Assembly (NCBI RefSeq): GCF_029087225.1
Contig: NZ_JARFJD010000004.1
Coordinates: 29,958-93,957, forward strand
Direction: 5' to 3'
DNA: 64,000 bases
From: Limnobacter olei
Lineage (GTDB): Bacteria; Pseudomonadota; Gammaproteobacteria; Burkholderiales; Burkholderiaceae_B
Shown here: positions 24,624 to 33,179 of the stretch, in pieces
How positions within the stretch are numbered: the first letter of the stretch is position 1
Layout of the letters: every line of letters begins with the position of its first letter
Made by a program: the position numbers and the translations under genes
Notes under the pieces: generated by a model
Told to the model about the DNA's origin: nothing
Databases searched by the model: none
The model's input: the letters and a program-made list of their open reading frames with translations, nothing else

Positions 24624-25582
24624 CGTAGTTTCAATTGGCCTTGCTGCATGTACCAGTCAGCCGTTTCTTTCATGCCTATCTGCATGCTGTACGGTGGCTC
24701 CCAATCCAAATCTTCATGCAGCGCCTGAGGGCTCACCGTAAGGTTACCCAATAGGCGCTGGGCAGCTGCACGCTTACCCAGCAAAGCGGCCAGGGACTCA
24801 ATTAGCCAAGGCGAGATATTAATAAGGTTGGCTTTTCGCCCCAAGGCCATTGCCATTTCTCGAACCAGCTGTGGAGTAGAAACATCTGAATTGTCAGAAA
24901 CCAAATAGGTTTTTCCAACCGCGTTCGAATGATTCAGGCAGATAGCAATAGCATCGGCCAAATTACCCACATACACCAAGCTGCGTTGGTTGTTCACGGC
25001 CCCAAATGGCAATGGTATTCCCCGAGCCACAACGCCAAGCAGTTTCAGGAAGTTGGCCCCTACACCGGGCCCATACACCAATGGTGGACGCAGTATAACC
25101 ACCTCCAAACCACTTTGACGGCTCAGTTCGAGTAACTGTTGCTCAGCCTCAAACTTTGAGATTCCATAGGGGTCAATCGGGTTCGGTATGGCGTTGGCAG
25201 TGAAATCGCCCGCTTCGCCATTCACTTTAATAGAGCTAATGAATACCAATCGCTTCACACCACATTGCACCGCCTGCATGGCAAGTTGCAAAGTGCCGAG
25301 CGTGTTGGCCTGCCTGAATTCAAACAAAGGGTCGGCGGCCTGGTCGTTCATCACATGCACGCGGGCTGCAAGGTGCACAACAGCTGTGCAACCAAGAAGC
25401 GCTTCAAGCCAATTGGTGTTTGGGCCCAATGGTGCAACCTGAAATGTATTGGGCTGGCTGGAAGGCGCCCTGCTGGTTTTAACAACCACCGCCCCAAGGT
25501 TTTCCAACAGTTGGCATACCCGCTGGCCTACAAAGCCAGTAGCGCCGGTTACCAGGATACGCTGACCATTCACTTGGACCAC
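24620..25582 (-). CDS. NAD-dependent epimerase/reductase of nucleotide or lipid-linked sugar (WbpV/WreQ-like)
   Basis: A 320-residue extended SDR: RILVTGATGFVGQRVCQLL at the N-terminus, HLAARVHV (about 72), SSIKVNGE (Ser), and YGISKFEAE (Tyr-xxx-Lys catalytic pair, about 143). The layout and the neighbours (PglC-type transferase and WbpM-type dehydratase on the same transcript) suggest the 4-keto reductase that completes D-QuiNAc, as WbpV or WreQ do. A UDP-GlcNAc/Glc 4-epimerase remains possible, since the same fold serves both. It overlaps the 2-epimerase gene by 13 bases. Confidence 0.8.
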   Translation of the reverse strand: MVQVNGQRILVTGATGFVGQRVCQLLENLGAVVVKTSRAPSSQPNTFQVAPLGPNTNWLEALLGCTAVVHLAARVHVMNDQAADPLFEFRQANTLGTLQLAMQAVQCGVKRLVFISSIKVNGEAGDFTANAIPNPIDPYGISKFEAEQQLLELSRQSGLEVVILRPPLVYGPGVGANFLKLLGVVARGIPLPFGAVNNQRSLVYVGNLADAIAICLNHSNAVGKTYLVSDNSDVSTPQLVREMAMALGRKANLINISPWLIESLAALLGKRAAAQRLLGNLTVSPQALHEDLDWEPPYSMQIGMKETADWYMQQGQLKLR

Positions 25583-26694
25583 ACAGTGCGATTGATGTAG
25601 TCGGTGTAACTAAGCACTACTCGCAGTACCTGACGGGCCACATGGGGGTTCTCGTAGTCTTTTACCACGGGAGCCACACTCGGTTGCACAGCTTTCTGTT
25701 CAATCACAACTCGAACAGCATCCAGTACACGGGCTTTTTTCAGCCCTGACATGATGAGAATGCCTTCGTCCATACCCTCGGGCCGCTCATGTGCATTGCG
25801 AATGGTAATAGCCTTCAATCCAAGCAATGAGGTTTCTTCAGTGATAGTGCCGCTGTCAGAAATCACGCAGGAGGCGGCCATTTGCAAGCGAATATAATCG
25901 GTGAACCCAAATGGCTTCAGGAACTGAATCAGCGGATTCATGCTGCTTAGGTCAAGTTCTGCCAAGCGTTTTTGAGTGCGCGGGTGGGTGGAAACGATTA
26001 CGGGGTACTTGTATTGCTCAGCCATGGCATTCAAGGTTTCAAGCAAATCAGCCACATTCTCTGGGCTGTCTACGTTTTCCTCGCGGTGTGCGCTCACGAT
26101 GAAAAACTTGCCCTCTTCCAGCTTCATGGTTTGAAGCACTTTGCTTTGCTGAATTTTCGGCATGTAATAATTCAGCACTTCACGCATGTGCGAGCCGGTC
26201 TTGATGATTGTTTCAGGGCGAATACCTTCAGCGATCAAATAACGACGGGCGTGCTCGGTTAATACCATATTGATGTCGCTGAGGTGGTCCAGCACTTTGC
26301 GGTTCAATTCTTCGGGTACACGCTGATCAAAACAACGATTGCCCGCCTCCATGTGAAACACGGGCACCTTGCGGCGTTTGGCAGAAATTACAGCCAAACA
26401 CGAGTTGGTATCGCCGTACAGCATCAGCGCATCGGGCTTGATCTGTTCAAGAACCGCATCCGATTTTTCAATTACGCGAGCAATCGTTTGTGCTGCATTT
26501 TCGCCCACAGCTTCAAGAAAAAAATCAGGTTTTCGAATACCCAGATCATCAAAAAAAACCTGATTCAATTCATAGTCGTAGTTTTGGCCAGTGTGCACGA
26601 GGGTGTGTTCTGTGTGCGTGTCCAGCTCCGCAATTACGCGGCTCATCTTGATGAGTTCAGGCCGGGTACCAACTAGGGTCATGACCTTAAGCAT
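25570..26694 (-). CDS. UDP-HexNAc 2-epimerase (WecB/WbjD/QnlC-like)
   Basis: The 374-residue protein matches the non-hydrolysing UDP-GlcNAc 2-epimerase family: VGTRPELIKMSRVIAELD at the start, HTGQNYDYELNQVFFDDL, HMEAGNRCFDQRVPEELNR, VSAHREENVDSPEN, and CVISDSGTITEETSLLG. In this gene order, following an SDR dehydratase and a reductase, it is the last step in making UDP-L-QuiNAc or UDP-L-FucNAc rather than ManNAc. It is the third of three contiguous genes for that pathway and overlaps the dehydratase gene by eight bases. Confidence 0.9.
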   Translation of the reverse strand: MLKVMTLVGTRPELIKMSRVIAELDTHTEHTLVHTGQNYDYELNQVFFDDLGIRKPDFFLEAVGENAAQTIARVIEKSDAVLEQIKPDALMLYGDTNSCLAVISAKRRKVPVFHMEAGNRCFDQRVPEELNRKVLDHLSDINMVLTEHARRYLIAEGIRPETIIKTGSHMREVLNYYMPKIQQSKVLQTMKLEEGKFFIVSAHREENVDSPENVADLLETLNAMAEQYKYPVIVSTHPRTQKRLAELDLSSMNPLIQFLKPFGFTDYIRLQMAASCVISDSGTITEETSLLGLKAITIRNAHERPEGMDEGILIMSGLKKARVLDAVRVVIEQKAVQPSVAPVVKDYENPHVARQVLRVVLSYTDYINRTVWSK

Positions 26695-27697
26695 TCAAAA
26701 ACTCCTGCACATAGTCGAGCTTTTTGAGTACATCCTTTACGCCCTGCACATCCAGGCGATGTGTGTTATGAGACGTGTAGTCATCGAATTCGGAAATACG
26801 CTGCTCGCCTTCTACAAAATACTTTTTGTAGTTCAGGTCGCGATTATCTGCTGGGATGCGGAAATATCTGCCCATGTCTTCAGCTTTGGCCATTTCTTCG
26901 CGCGACACCAAGGACTCATAAAGTTTTTCACCATGCCGGGTACCGATGACTTTAACCGGGTTGTTTTTGTTGAGAAGTTCTTTCAATGCTTGGGCAAGAT
27001 CCGCCACAGTAGAGGCTGGTGCTTTTTGAATAAAAATATCGCCTTGCTGACCATGTTCAAACGCATGCAAAACCAGATCAACCGACTCTTCAAGTGACAT
27101 CAAAAAACGGGTCATGCTGGGGTCGGTAACCGTGATTTCCTGACCATCCAGCAACTGCTGGATGAACAAGGGAATGACCGAGCCGCGACTGGCCATGACG
27201 TTGCCATATCGGGTGGCACACACCACAGTACCGCCCTCGGGAATAGTGCGGGACTTCGCAACCATCAGCTTTTCCGCCATTGCCTTTGAAATTCCCATGG
27301 CGTTGATGGGATACACCGCTTTGTCGGTACTTAAAACCACCACGCGACTAACACCCTTGGCAATGGCTGCGTTCAGCATGTTCTCGGTCCCCAACACGTT
27401 GGTGCGCACGGCCTCCATAGGGTAAAACTCGCAGGAAGGCACCTGCTTCAAGGCGGCAGCATGGAACACGTAATCAACGCCAGTCATGGCTTGCGCAAGA
27501 CTGTCATAATCGCGAACATCACCGATGTAGAACTTGACCTTGTCGCAGCCCAAGGCAATGCGCATGTCTTCCTGCTTTTTTTCATCACGACTGAAGATGC
27601 GGATTTCTTTCACTTCAGTTTCGATAAAACGCTTCAGCACGGTGTGGCCAAACGACCCTGTACCACCGGTGATCATGAGTACTTTTCCGTCGAACAT
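26687..27697 (-). CDS. UDP-GlcNAc 4,6-dehydratase/5-epimerase (WbjB/CapE/QnlA-like)
   Basis: The 336-residue soluble SDR starts with VLMITGGTGSFGHTVLKRF and has VFHAAALKQVPSCEFYPMEA and STDKAVYPINAMGISKAMAEK, with MxxxK replacing YxxxK, as in WbjB and CapE. These remove water and invert C5 of UDP-GlcNAc to the 4-keto-L-arabino sugar. The short form without membrane helices differs from the WbpM-type at 22126. It is followed by the 2-epimerase and preceded by the reductase, in one operon, so the three enzymes act in sequence. Confidence 0.93.
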   Translation of the reverse strand: MFDGKVLMITGGTGSFGHTVLKRFIETEVKEIRIFSRDEKKQEDMRIALGCDKVKFYIGDVRDYDSLAQAMTGVDYVFHAAALKQVPSCEFYPMEAVRTNVLGTENMLNAAIAKGVSRVVVLSTDKAVYPINAMGISKAMAEKLMVAKSRTIPEGGTVVCATRYGNVMASRGSVIPLFIQQLLDGQEITVTDPSMTRFLMSLEESVDLVLHAFEHGQQGDIFIQKAPASTVADLAQALKELLNKNNPVKVIGTRHGEKLYESLVSREEMAKAEDMGRYFRIPADNRDLNYKKYFVEGEQRISEFDDYTSHNTHRLDVQGVKDVLKKLDYVQEFLNA

Positions 27698-27713
27698 GGG
27701 GACTCGTCAGTAT

Positions 27714-28577
27714 TTATTGAATTCGGGATTGGCGCATTTTGTGAATCAAATCAGGCCATCTAGGGGCAGTATACCCGCTTGCCTGCTGGAAGCGCGCAGC
27801 GCAAAGTGATCGATCGATGACCAAGTCGCTGTCGGGATTGATTGTGGTTTGTACGCCATACTCTTTGGCCACCAGTTGCAGCAGGCTCAGCTTGGAAATG
27901 GGTTCAGCGGCCACATGATACAGACCATGCAACTGAGGCTTTGGCAGAACATATTCAATGATGATTCTGGCCAGTTCGCAAGTGGGTACACCGGAGAATA
28001 TTGCTTTGGAAAAACCTTTCACGCTGCCTTGCTGCGCCAGAAACCACTCAAGCAGAGCGAAGCTGGTGCCCAATTCATGCCCAATAATGGAGGTTCGCAG
28101 GGTAATTGCGCTTGGGCTGTCAGTAAGCTCGCCGATGTACTTTGACCGACCATAAAGATCCTCGGCATCAGAAGGATCACTTTCAAGGTAATTGCCCTTC
28201 TTGCCATTGAACACGCAATCGGTACTGATATGTACCAGGCGGGCACCAACCAAGCTACACAGGCGCAATAGACGATGCGGTAGCATGGCATTAATTGGCA
28301 AAACGCTTAGCGGGTCGTTGGCTTGCTCAAGTTGCTTGATCAGCCCCACGCAGTTGATGACCACATCGGGCTTAACCTTTGCAAAAGTATTCACCAACGT
28401 GTCCTGATCCAGGACATCCACCCCGGTGAGAATGCCCGCCGAGGGCAAGGCAGCAAGCTTTGGGTGACAGCTAACGCTGCGTTGACTGCCCCACACCTGA
28501 AATTGTTTGCTTTCACACAGCGCTTTGAACACTGCACTACCCAACATGCCTGTAATACCCAACACCAGAATTTTCAT
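27714..28577 (-). CDS. RmlD-like 4-keto-sugar reductase (WbvR/QnlB-like)
   Basis: A 287-residue SDR with GITGMLGSAVFKALCE at the N-terminus, VVINCVGLIKQ, HISTDCVFNGKKGNY and YGRSKYIGE (Tyr-xxx-Lys). It has the RmlD fold but lacks the C-terminal cupin domain of the L-FucNAc reductases WbjC/CapF (about 370 residues). RmlD-like reductases of this length (WbvR, QnlB) belong to UDP-L-QuiNAc pathways, so L-QuiNAc is the preferred product here; dTDP-rhamnose reduction is an alternative, as rmlD is missing from the rfb pair. It overlaps the next-upstream glycosyltransferase gene stop by four bases. Confidence 0.85.
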   Translation of the reverse strand: MKILVLGITGMLGSAVFKALCESKQFQVWGSQRSVSCHPKLAALPSAGILTGVDVLDQDTLVNTFAKVKPDVVINCVGLIKQLEQANDPLSVLPINAMLPHRLLRLCSLVGARLVHISTDCVFNGKKGNYLESDPSDAEDLYGRSKYIGELTDSPSAITLRTSIIGHELGTSFALLEWFLAQQGSVKGFSKAIFSGVPTCELARIIIEYVLPKPQLHGLYHVAAEPISKLSLLQLVAKEYGVQTTINPDSDLVIDRSLCAARFQQASGYTAPRWPDLIHKMRQSRIQ

Positions 28578-29803
28578 TTTTTACCCTTTCCCATGGCACT
28601 GAGCCTTTCAGCCAAGTGACGGGCTTGGCTTTCAGTTTCAAAATACTCAAGGAAATACGACTTCCCCTGGCGACCCAATGTATCGCGTTCGTCACTCGGC
28701 ATCTGCTTAATCTTCAAAATATTTGCTGCCAACGCCGCACTGTCTCCGGCGGGCGACGCTAGACCAGCTTTGGCCTCAAGCACGACCTGTGCACCCTCGC
28801 CATTCAAACTGGCTAATACTGGCTTCCCCGCAGCCAAATAAGCCTGAACTTTACTAGGGATCGTTAGTTCAAAAATAGGATCATCCTCTAAGGAGACGAG
28901 TAACGCACCCGCCCTATTGAAAATGGAAGGCATGGTTTGCATTGGAAACCGGCCAGGTAACTCAAGGTTGTCAAGGCCCCGTTCCCGTTTTTGTTGGGCG
29001 AGCCATTCGCTTTTACTGCCACTTCCAACAAGTACGATTGAGATATCGGGGTGATCTTTCAACAATTCAGCTGCATCAATAACACAATCCAGTGCTTGAA
29101 CCTGCCCAAGGTTTCCGGCAAAAACTACGCAGAATCTGTTTTCTAGGGTGGCTAGCAATGCCGCAGGCCCATCAACAAGCGCTTCTGTGCTCTGTTCTGG
29201 AAAAGAGTTGGGTTGATAACAAATCTTGCTGAGGTTTGCATATTCATTCAATGGTGCAATAAATGCCTTGGACTGGGCCAGCAGCAGGTCGCAACCCTTG
29301 TAAATCCAGTAAACCATATAGCCTACGGCGGTCAGTGCTTTCTTATTGCGTACGAAACCTGTGGCCTGCAAACTTTCCGGCCATAAGTCTTGAACCCACA
29401 AAGCCAGTGGCGCACGTTTAATCCACTTCAATAGAATTGCTGGAATAGTTTGCGTGATGGGTGAAGGTGCGTACACCAAGATTGCATCGAACTTCAAACC
29501 ACGCAAAGCCCAAGGCAAACAGAACATGCCCGCAAACACAAAAACCAGGTAGTTCAAGATAAGATTTTTGGCACCACCATGTTTACGCGGCCATGTGGGA
29601 ACTCGTACTATGAGCGTATGTTCGTCAAACAGTTCTCGCTGAACCCCATTGGCCCTGTAGCCTGGGAAAATATTACCGTCGGGATAATTGGGTTTACCTG
29701 TAGCAACCACTACTTGATGGCCCTGTTTAACCAAGGCCTTGACCACATCGTTGATCATGAAACTTTCAGGCCAAAAATACTGGGTGACTATCAGTATTCT
29801 CAT
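28574..29803 (-). CDS. WbuB-like family 4 glycosyltransferase
   Basis: A 409-residue GT-B glycosyltransferase. RILIVTQYFWPESFMINDVV and VATGKPNYPDGNIFPGY at the N-terminus and WVQDLWPESLQATGFV near 140 are typical of the WbuB group, which in many O-antigen loci transfers L-FucNAc or L-QuiNAc next to the matching synthesis genes. The C-terminal donor site (VFAGNLGQVQALDCVIDAA and LYSLEDDPIFELTIPSK-like region, then KVQAYLAAGKPVLASLNGEG) is intact. Its place right before the UDP-L-sugar genes supports use of that donor. Confidence 0.9.
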   Translation of the reverse strand: MRILIVTQYFWPESFMINDVVKALVKQGHQVVVATGKPNYPDGNIFPGYRANGVQRELFDEHTLIVRVPTWPRKHGGAKNLILNYLVFVFAGMFCLPWALRGLKFDAILVYAPSPITQTIPAILLKWIKRAPLALWVQDLWPESLQATGFVRNKKALTAVGYMVYWIYKGCDLLLAQSKAFIAPLNEYANLSKICYQPNSFPEQSTEALVDGPAALLATLENRFCVVFAGNLGQVQALDCVIDAAELLKDHPDISIVLVGSGSKSEWLAQQKRERGLDNLELPGRFPMQTMPSIFNRAGALLVSLEDDPIFELTIPSKVQAYLAAGKPVLASLNGEGAQVVLEAKAGLASPAGDSAALAANILKIKQMPSDERDTLGRQGKSYFLEYFETESQARHLAERLSAMGKGKK

Positions 29804-30828
29804 TGCTTGTTCTGCTGCAAGACGTGGGCCAGAAATGCCTTGGCATCAACAGTTTCAGTTTTGGGCAAATGTATATTGAGATGACGCAAAACAGCCCTGG
29901 CAATCGAAGTAGGGGAATCTGGATCGAAAGTCTGGGCAGGATCAACTACATCACGGACGTAGTCTAGTTCTGATGCGAGAATTGGTAGGCCTATCTGACT
30001 AGCTTCCAACAGAGGCAGACCGAAAGATTCCAGCTTTGAGGGGAATATCAAGGCAGTTGAGTTGCGATAAAGGTTCTGCACATCACCATACTTCAAAGTA
30101 CCGAAATTGCTAATCCTTAAACCGTGCAATATCGATTTCTGCTCAATTAACTGGGCGACATGCGCTGCGCTATCTGCATTCACGGTTAGGGCAAGACTTG
30201 GTCGAATGCCCTGTTCTGCCAAAAGCACCCAAGCATCGAGAAGCGCTGCATGATTCTTGTGGGGTTCGGCCGAAGACACGTATACGAAATCAAATTCTTT
30301 ATTTTGAAAACTCTCGGCAGTGATTATGCTTGGCTCGCCGTTAGCCGCAAGAAAAGGTAAAACTGTGGCTTTAAAACCGAGGCTAGACTGTAATTCGCGC
30401 TGCATAGTTGACGATTGAACAATGATTTGATAATTCGACCGCATACGGGTGCGGAACCACCAACGTTCCAACCTTAAACGCAACTTGGTACCGAGTGCGA
30501 ATCGGGAAAAGTCGTGAGGGCCGAACATGTACCGGTTTTGAAGAAAAACCATCACCTTGGCGCGTGATTTAAACAAAGGCGGCAAATTACCGAAGCACAA
30601 CACAACATCATCGGCTTTCGCGTTCTTTGACAGAAAAATTTCAGCGCAAAGTCGATCAAACAGCGTTGGCTTGATCGAATGAATGGCAGGATTCAAAACA
30701 GCATCACTTTTATTCATACGTTCGTCCAACACGCAACAAGCAGTTTTATCCACCTGCCCCAGAAGAGCGCTCAGCAGGGTTCGACCGCCTCCTTGATGCA
30801 CATTGGGTGCATGAATAAACAAGGTCAT
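29800..30828 (-). CDS. Family 1/4 glycosyltransferase
   Basis: A 342-residue GT-B protein: HAPNVHQGGGRTLLSALLG near the start, FVYVSSAEPHKNHAALLDAW around 170, and NSTALIFPSKLESFGLPLLEA near 265 (the EX7E motif region) mark the family. The overlap with both neighbours by four bases (ATGA) places it tightly in the operon between Wzy and the WbuB-like enzyme. It likely transfers one of the remaining sugars of the repeat unit; donor and acceptor are unknown. Confidence 0.88.
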   Translation of the reverse strand: MTLFIHAPNVHQGGGRTLLSALLGQVDKTACCVLDERMNKSDAVLNPAIHSIKPTLFDRLCAEIFLSKNAKADDVVLCFGNLPPLFKSRAKVMVFLQNRYMFGPHDFSRFALGTKLRLRLERWWFRTRMRSNYQIIVQSSTMQRELQSSLGFKATVLPFLAANGEPSIITAESFQNKEFDFVYVSSAEPHKNHAALLDAWVLLAEQGIRPSLALTVNADSAAHVAQLIEQKSILHGLRISNFGTLKYGDVQNLYRNSTALIFPSKLESFGLPLLEASQIGLPILASELDYVRDVVDPAQTFDPDSPTSIARAVLRHLNIHLPKTETVDAKAFLAHVLQQNKQ

Positions 30829-32021
30829 TTTGCACTACCCAGATACGCTGAATATAAAATCAAAAAACCCACACTTTCAGCAAAATCAAAGTGGAATGAG
30901 TTCAGCATGTTTCCAACCAAATAGAACATCATCAAGGGTAGAACGTATGTACTCGACCAAGTATTTTGACTACTTCGGTAAACCGCCACACCGAAGAACC
31001 AAATGTATAAAACAAGCGCCAGCAAACCACCCTGCAACACCAACATTAGAAACTGGTTGTGGGGGTTGTAAAAAGGCGGCCAACCTGCCGCCGAGGTAAA
31101 TGGTTGAACAGCAGCCTGAATTCCACCCAACCCGTAACCGAATAAAGGAGCGTTGATGAAAGCAGACCAACTGGCGGTCAAGTACATAACGCGTTCTCCA
31201 ATACTGGTTTCCTGCTGGGGTTTATCCTGTAGCACTTGTTGAACTTCCAACCAAGTGGTGGAAAAACGGTCGTGTACATTTTCGACTAAAAAATACGCTG
31301 AAACCAATAAAGCGACAAACGCGACACCAGCAATCACGAAACCTTTCAACCCAAGTTTTTGATAACCAAAATACAAAGGGATGACCATGAAAACGAGCCA
31401 GCCTGTACGCCCATCGATCATGCCAAAAAGATTAACCAAAGCGAGTAAGGTTAGCAAAGCGAAGATCAATTTGGAAAGCAGTTTTTCCGAGCGAAAGATA
31501 GACAAGATCCACAGATAAATTGCGACAACCAAAAAGAAGTTATGTGTGATGTGCGATTTGAATACGGTTGGATTACTTGGAATGGCATACATGTCGGTTG
31601 CCTTGGCGCCGAAATGCGACGGATCAACCCCGAACCAAACAGCGTACGACAAAGCCAGTACTACCCCCATTCCAGCCAAGAATCCTTTACCAACTAGATA
31701 CCTGTTTTCTGGATTGATCAGGATACTGGCTAGAAACGGAATTAGAAACAGTCGACCGTACTTGCTAATGAACTCTGAATAGTTGGATTCATCATTGCCG
31801 GGATGAAAAAACGTGAGTGCTAGATACCCGAGAAGCAGCCAAAGGGGAACTAACTCTACTCGAGTGAACAAACGACCAATAGTTTGACGACATTCAGAAT
31901 TAATTAACGAAAATAGAATTGCAATAGCCAACAGCAAATTTACCGGCGCCGGCTTAATCGGCAAAAAAAACGCCGCCCCCGCCAAAAACCAGGCTGGGTT
32001 GATTCGCTGAAACCAATTCAA
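30825..32021 (-). CDS. wzy: O-antigen polymerase/ligase family membrane protein (probable Wzy)
   Basis: A 398-residue integral membrane protein with about 10 to 12 helices and a Wzy_C/O-antigen-ligase region: GRTGWLVFMVIPLYFGYQ, a periplasmic loop with GERVMYLTASWSAFINAPLFGYGLGG, then NPHNQFLMLVLQGG, where HNxxL is the conserved motif of this family. It is the first gene of the minus-strand operon and the only candidate polymerase, so Wzy is preferred to a WaaL-type ligase, though sequence alone does not separate them. Together with Wzx and Wzz it forms a Wzx/Wzy-dependent assembly set. Confidence 0.85.
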   Translation of the reverse strand: MNWFQRINPAWFLAGAAFFLPIKPAPVNLLLAIAILFSLINSECRQTIGRLFTRVELVPLWLLLGYLALTFFHPGNDESNYSEFISKYGRLFLIPFLASILINPENRYLVGKGFLAGMGVVLALSYAVWFGVDPSHFGAKATDMYAIPSNPTVFKSHITHNFFLVVAIYLWILSIFRSEKLLSKLIFALLTLLALVNLFGMIDGRTGWLVFMVIPLYFGYQKLGLKGFVIAGVAFVALLVSAYFLVENVHDRFSTTWLEVQQVLQDKPQQETSIGERVMYLTASWSAFINAPLFGYGLGGIQAAVQPFTSAAGWPPFYNPHNQFLMLVLQGGLLALVLYIWFFGVAVYRSSQNTWSSTYVLPLMMFYLVGNMLNSFHFDFAESVGFLILYSAYLGSAK

Positions 32022-32057
32022 GCAATTACCCCTGAAGATAGAAAGAATTGCTCGATT

Positions 32058-33179
32058 TTACAGCTTGGCCAGCCAAAAAAACTGCAAATACTCCACTCGG
32101 CGGCTTTCATCACTCAAGGTGTCAAACCCAAACTTGACTCCGCCATGTTTGAAGTAAGCCGCAAAATCGAATGCCTCGAAGTGCGTTTCATAGCCCACGG
32201 TGATACCTTCCAGCCAAGGGAAAGGTTGCTGCCAACCCGCACTAAGGCGCGGCAAAACCAAACCATTGATGTGTTTGACATCTACGCCCAGTTGGTGAAC
32301 CTGACGAATACCAGTTGCATGCTGGATACCCAAATGAGTTTTTACCGGCAGGCTAAAGGTGTAGTTCTCGCGGCTATTGCGGCCCTGAATGGCTGAGTTG
32401 TAGTTGAGGAAACCGTCAGAATCGAATTGGTTGACATTGCTGTTGATGGTTTGAACAGTAGTGGGTGCACTGTCAATTTCGTTGCTGTTAAACAGATTCT
32501 GAACGTTGGCAAACATCAGGGTATTGGGCTTTGCCTGCCATTGCACAGCCAAGTCCAAGGCGTACCCCAGGCCACTTGGGCCAGGACCGGCGGGAAACTG
32601 AAAATCGGCTTCCGTGTCGCGCTCTACAGTATTGACATTGATGTCGTAGCTGCCATCTGCGCGAGCAGCAGCGAAGCCCTTGGCCTGTATTTCACGGTAA
32701 CGGTCGATGTTGTACACCCGAAATGCAGGGGATATTTCAACACTCGGCAACGTCAAGGTTTTGGCGAAACTTAAACCAGTGTGTTCAATTCCATAGCCAT
32801 CAAAATCAACCGCGTAAACGCGATTGGTGTTGGGTGGTACACGTGCATTAATGTCGGCGTAAAGCTGACCGGTTTCTCGGCCTGCATTGATAAAAATTTC
32901 CTGCCGCTTGTAGGCTTGCAAGGTAAAGCCATTTCGACTGGCTTGCAGGTATGCAGCATTCTCGGCCAAGCCGTATACCTGGCTTTGCCTGGGGCTGTAC
33001 CCGGTGAATTGATCGTCAAACTGATCAATTGATGTTGCGTTGTTGGCCTGATAGGTTTGACCACCGAATTCGAGCACGTACTGCCCTGAATCGCTTGCGC
33101 TTGCCATGCCTGAAATAAAAAAGGCCGCCGCCACAGCGGCGACCTTGAGACCAAATTTAGAATTGTTCAAACGTACCAT
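32058..33179 (-). CDS. Putative outer-membrane beta-barrel protein of unknown function
   Basis: Start chosen at MVRLNNSKFGLKVAAVAAAFF (33179), which gives a signal peptide ending SGMASAS; the frame is open further upstream but without one. The 373-residue product shows alternating hydrophobic strands throughout (QSQVYGLAENAAYLQASRNG, LDLAVQWQAKPNTLMFANVQ) and ends FFWLAKL, with an aromatic C-terminal region common in barrels, though not a canonical terminal Phe. It overlaps the large lipoprotein gene by 23 bases, so the two are translated together. No known family is recognised. Confidence 0.65.
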   Translation of the reverse strand: MVRLNNSKFGLKVAAVAAAFFISGMASASDSGQYVLEFGGQTYQANNATSIDQFDDQFTGYSPRQSQVYGLAENAAYLQASRNGFTLQAYKRQEIFINAGRETGQLYADINARVPPNTNRVYAVDFDGYGIEHTGLSFAKTLTLPSVEISPAFRVYNIDRYREIQAKGFAAARADGSYDINVNTVERDTEADFQFPAGPGPSGLGYALDLAVQWQAKPNTLMFANVQNLFNSNEIDSAPTTVQTINSNVNQFDSDGFLNYNSAIQGRNSRENYTFSLPVKTHLGIQHATGIRQVHQLGVDVKHINGLVLPRLSAGWQQPFPWLEGITVGYETHFEAFDFAAYFKHGGVKFGFDTLSDESRRVEYLQFFWLAKL

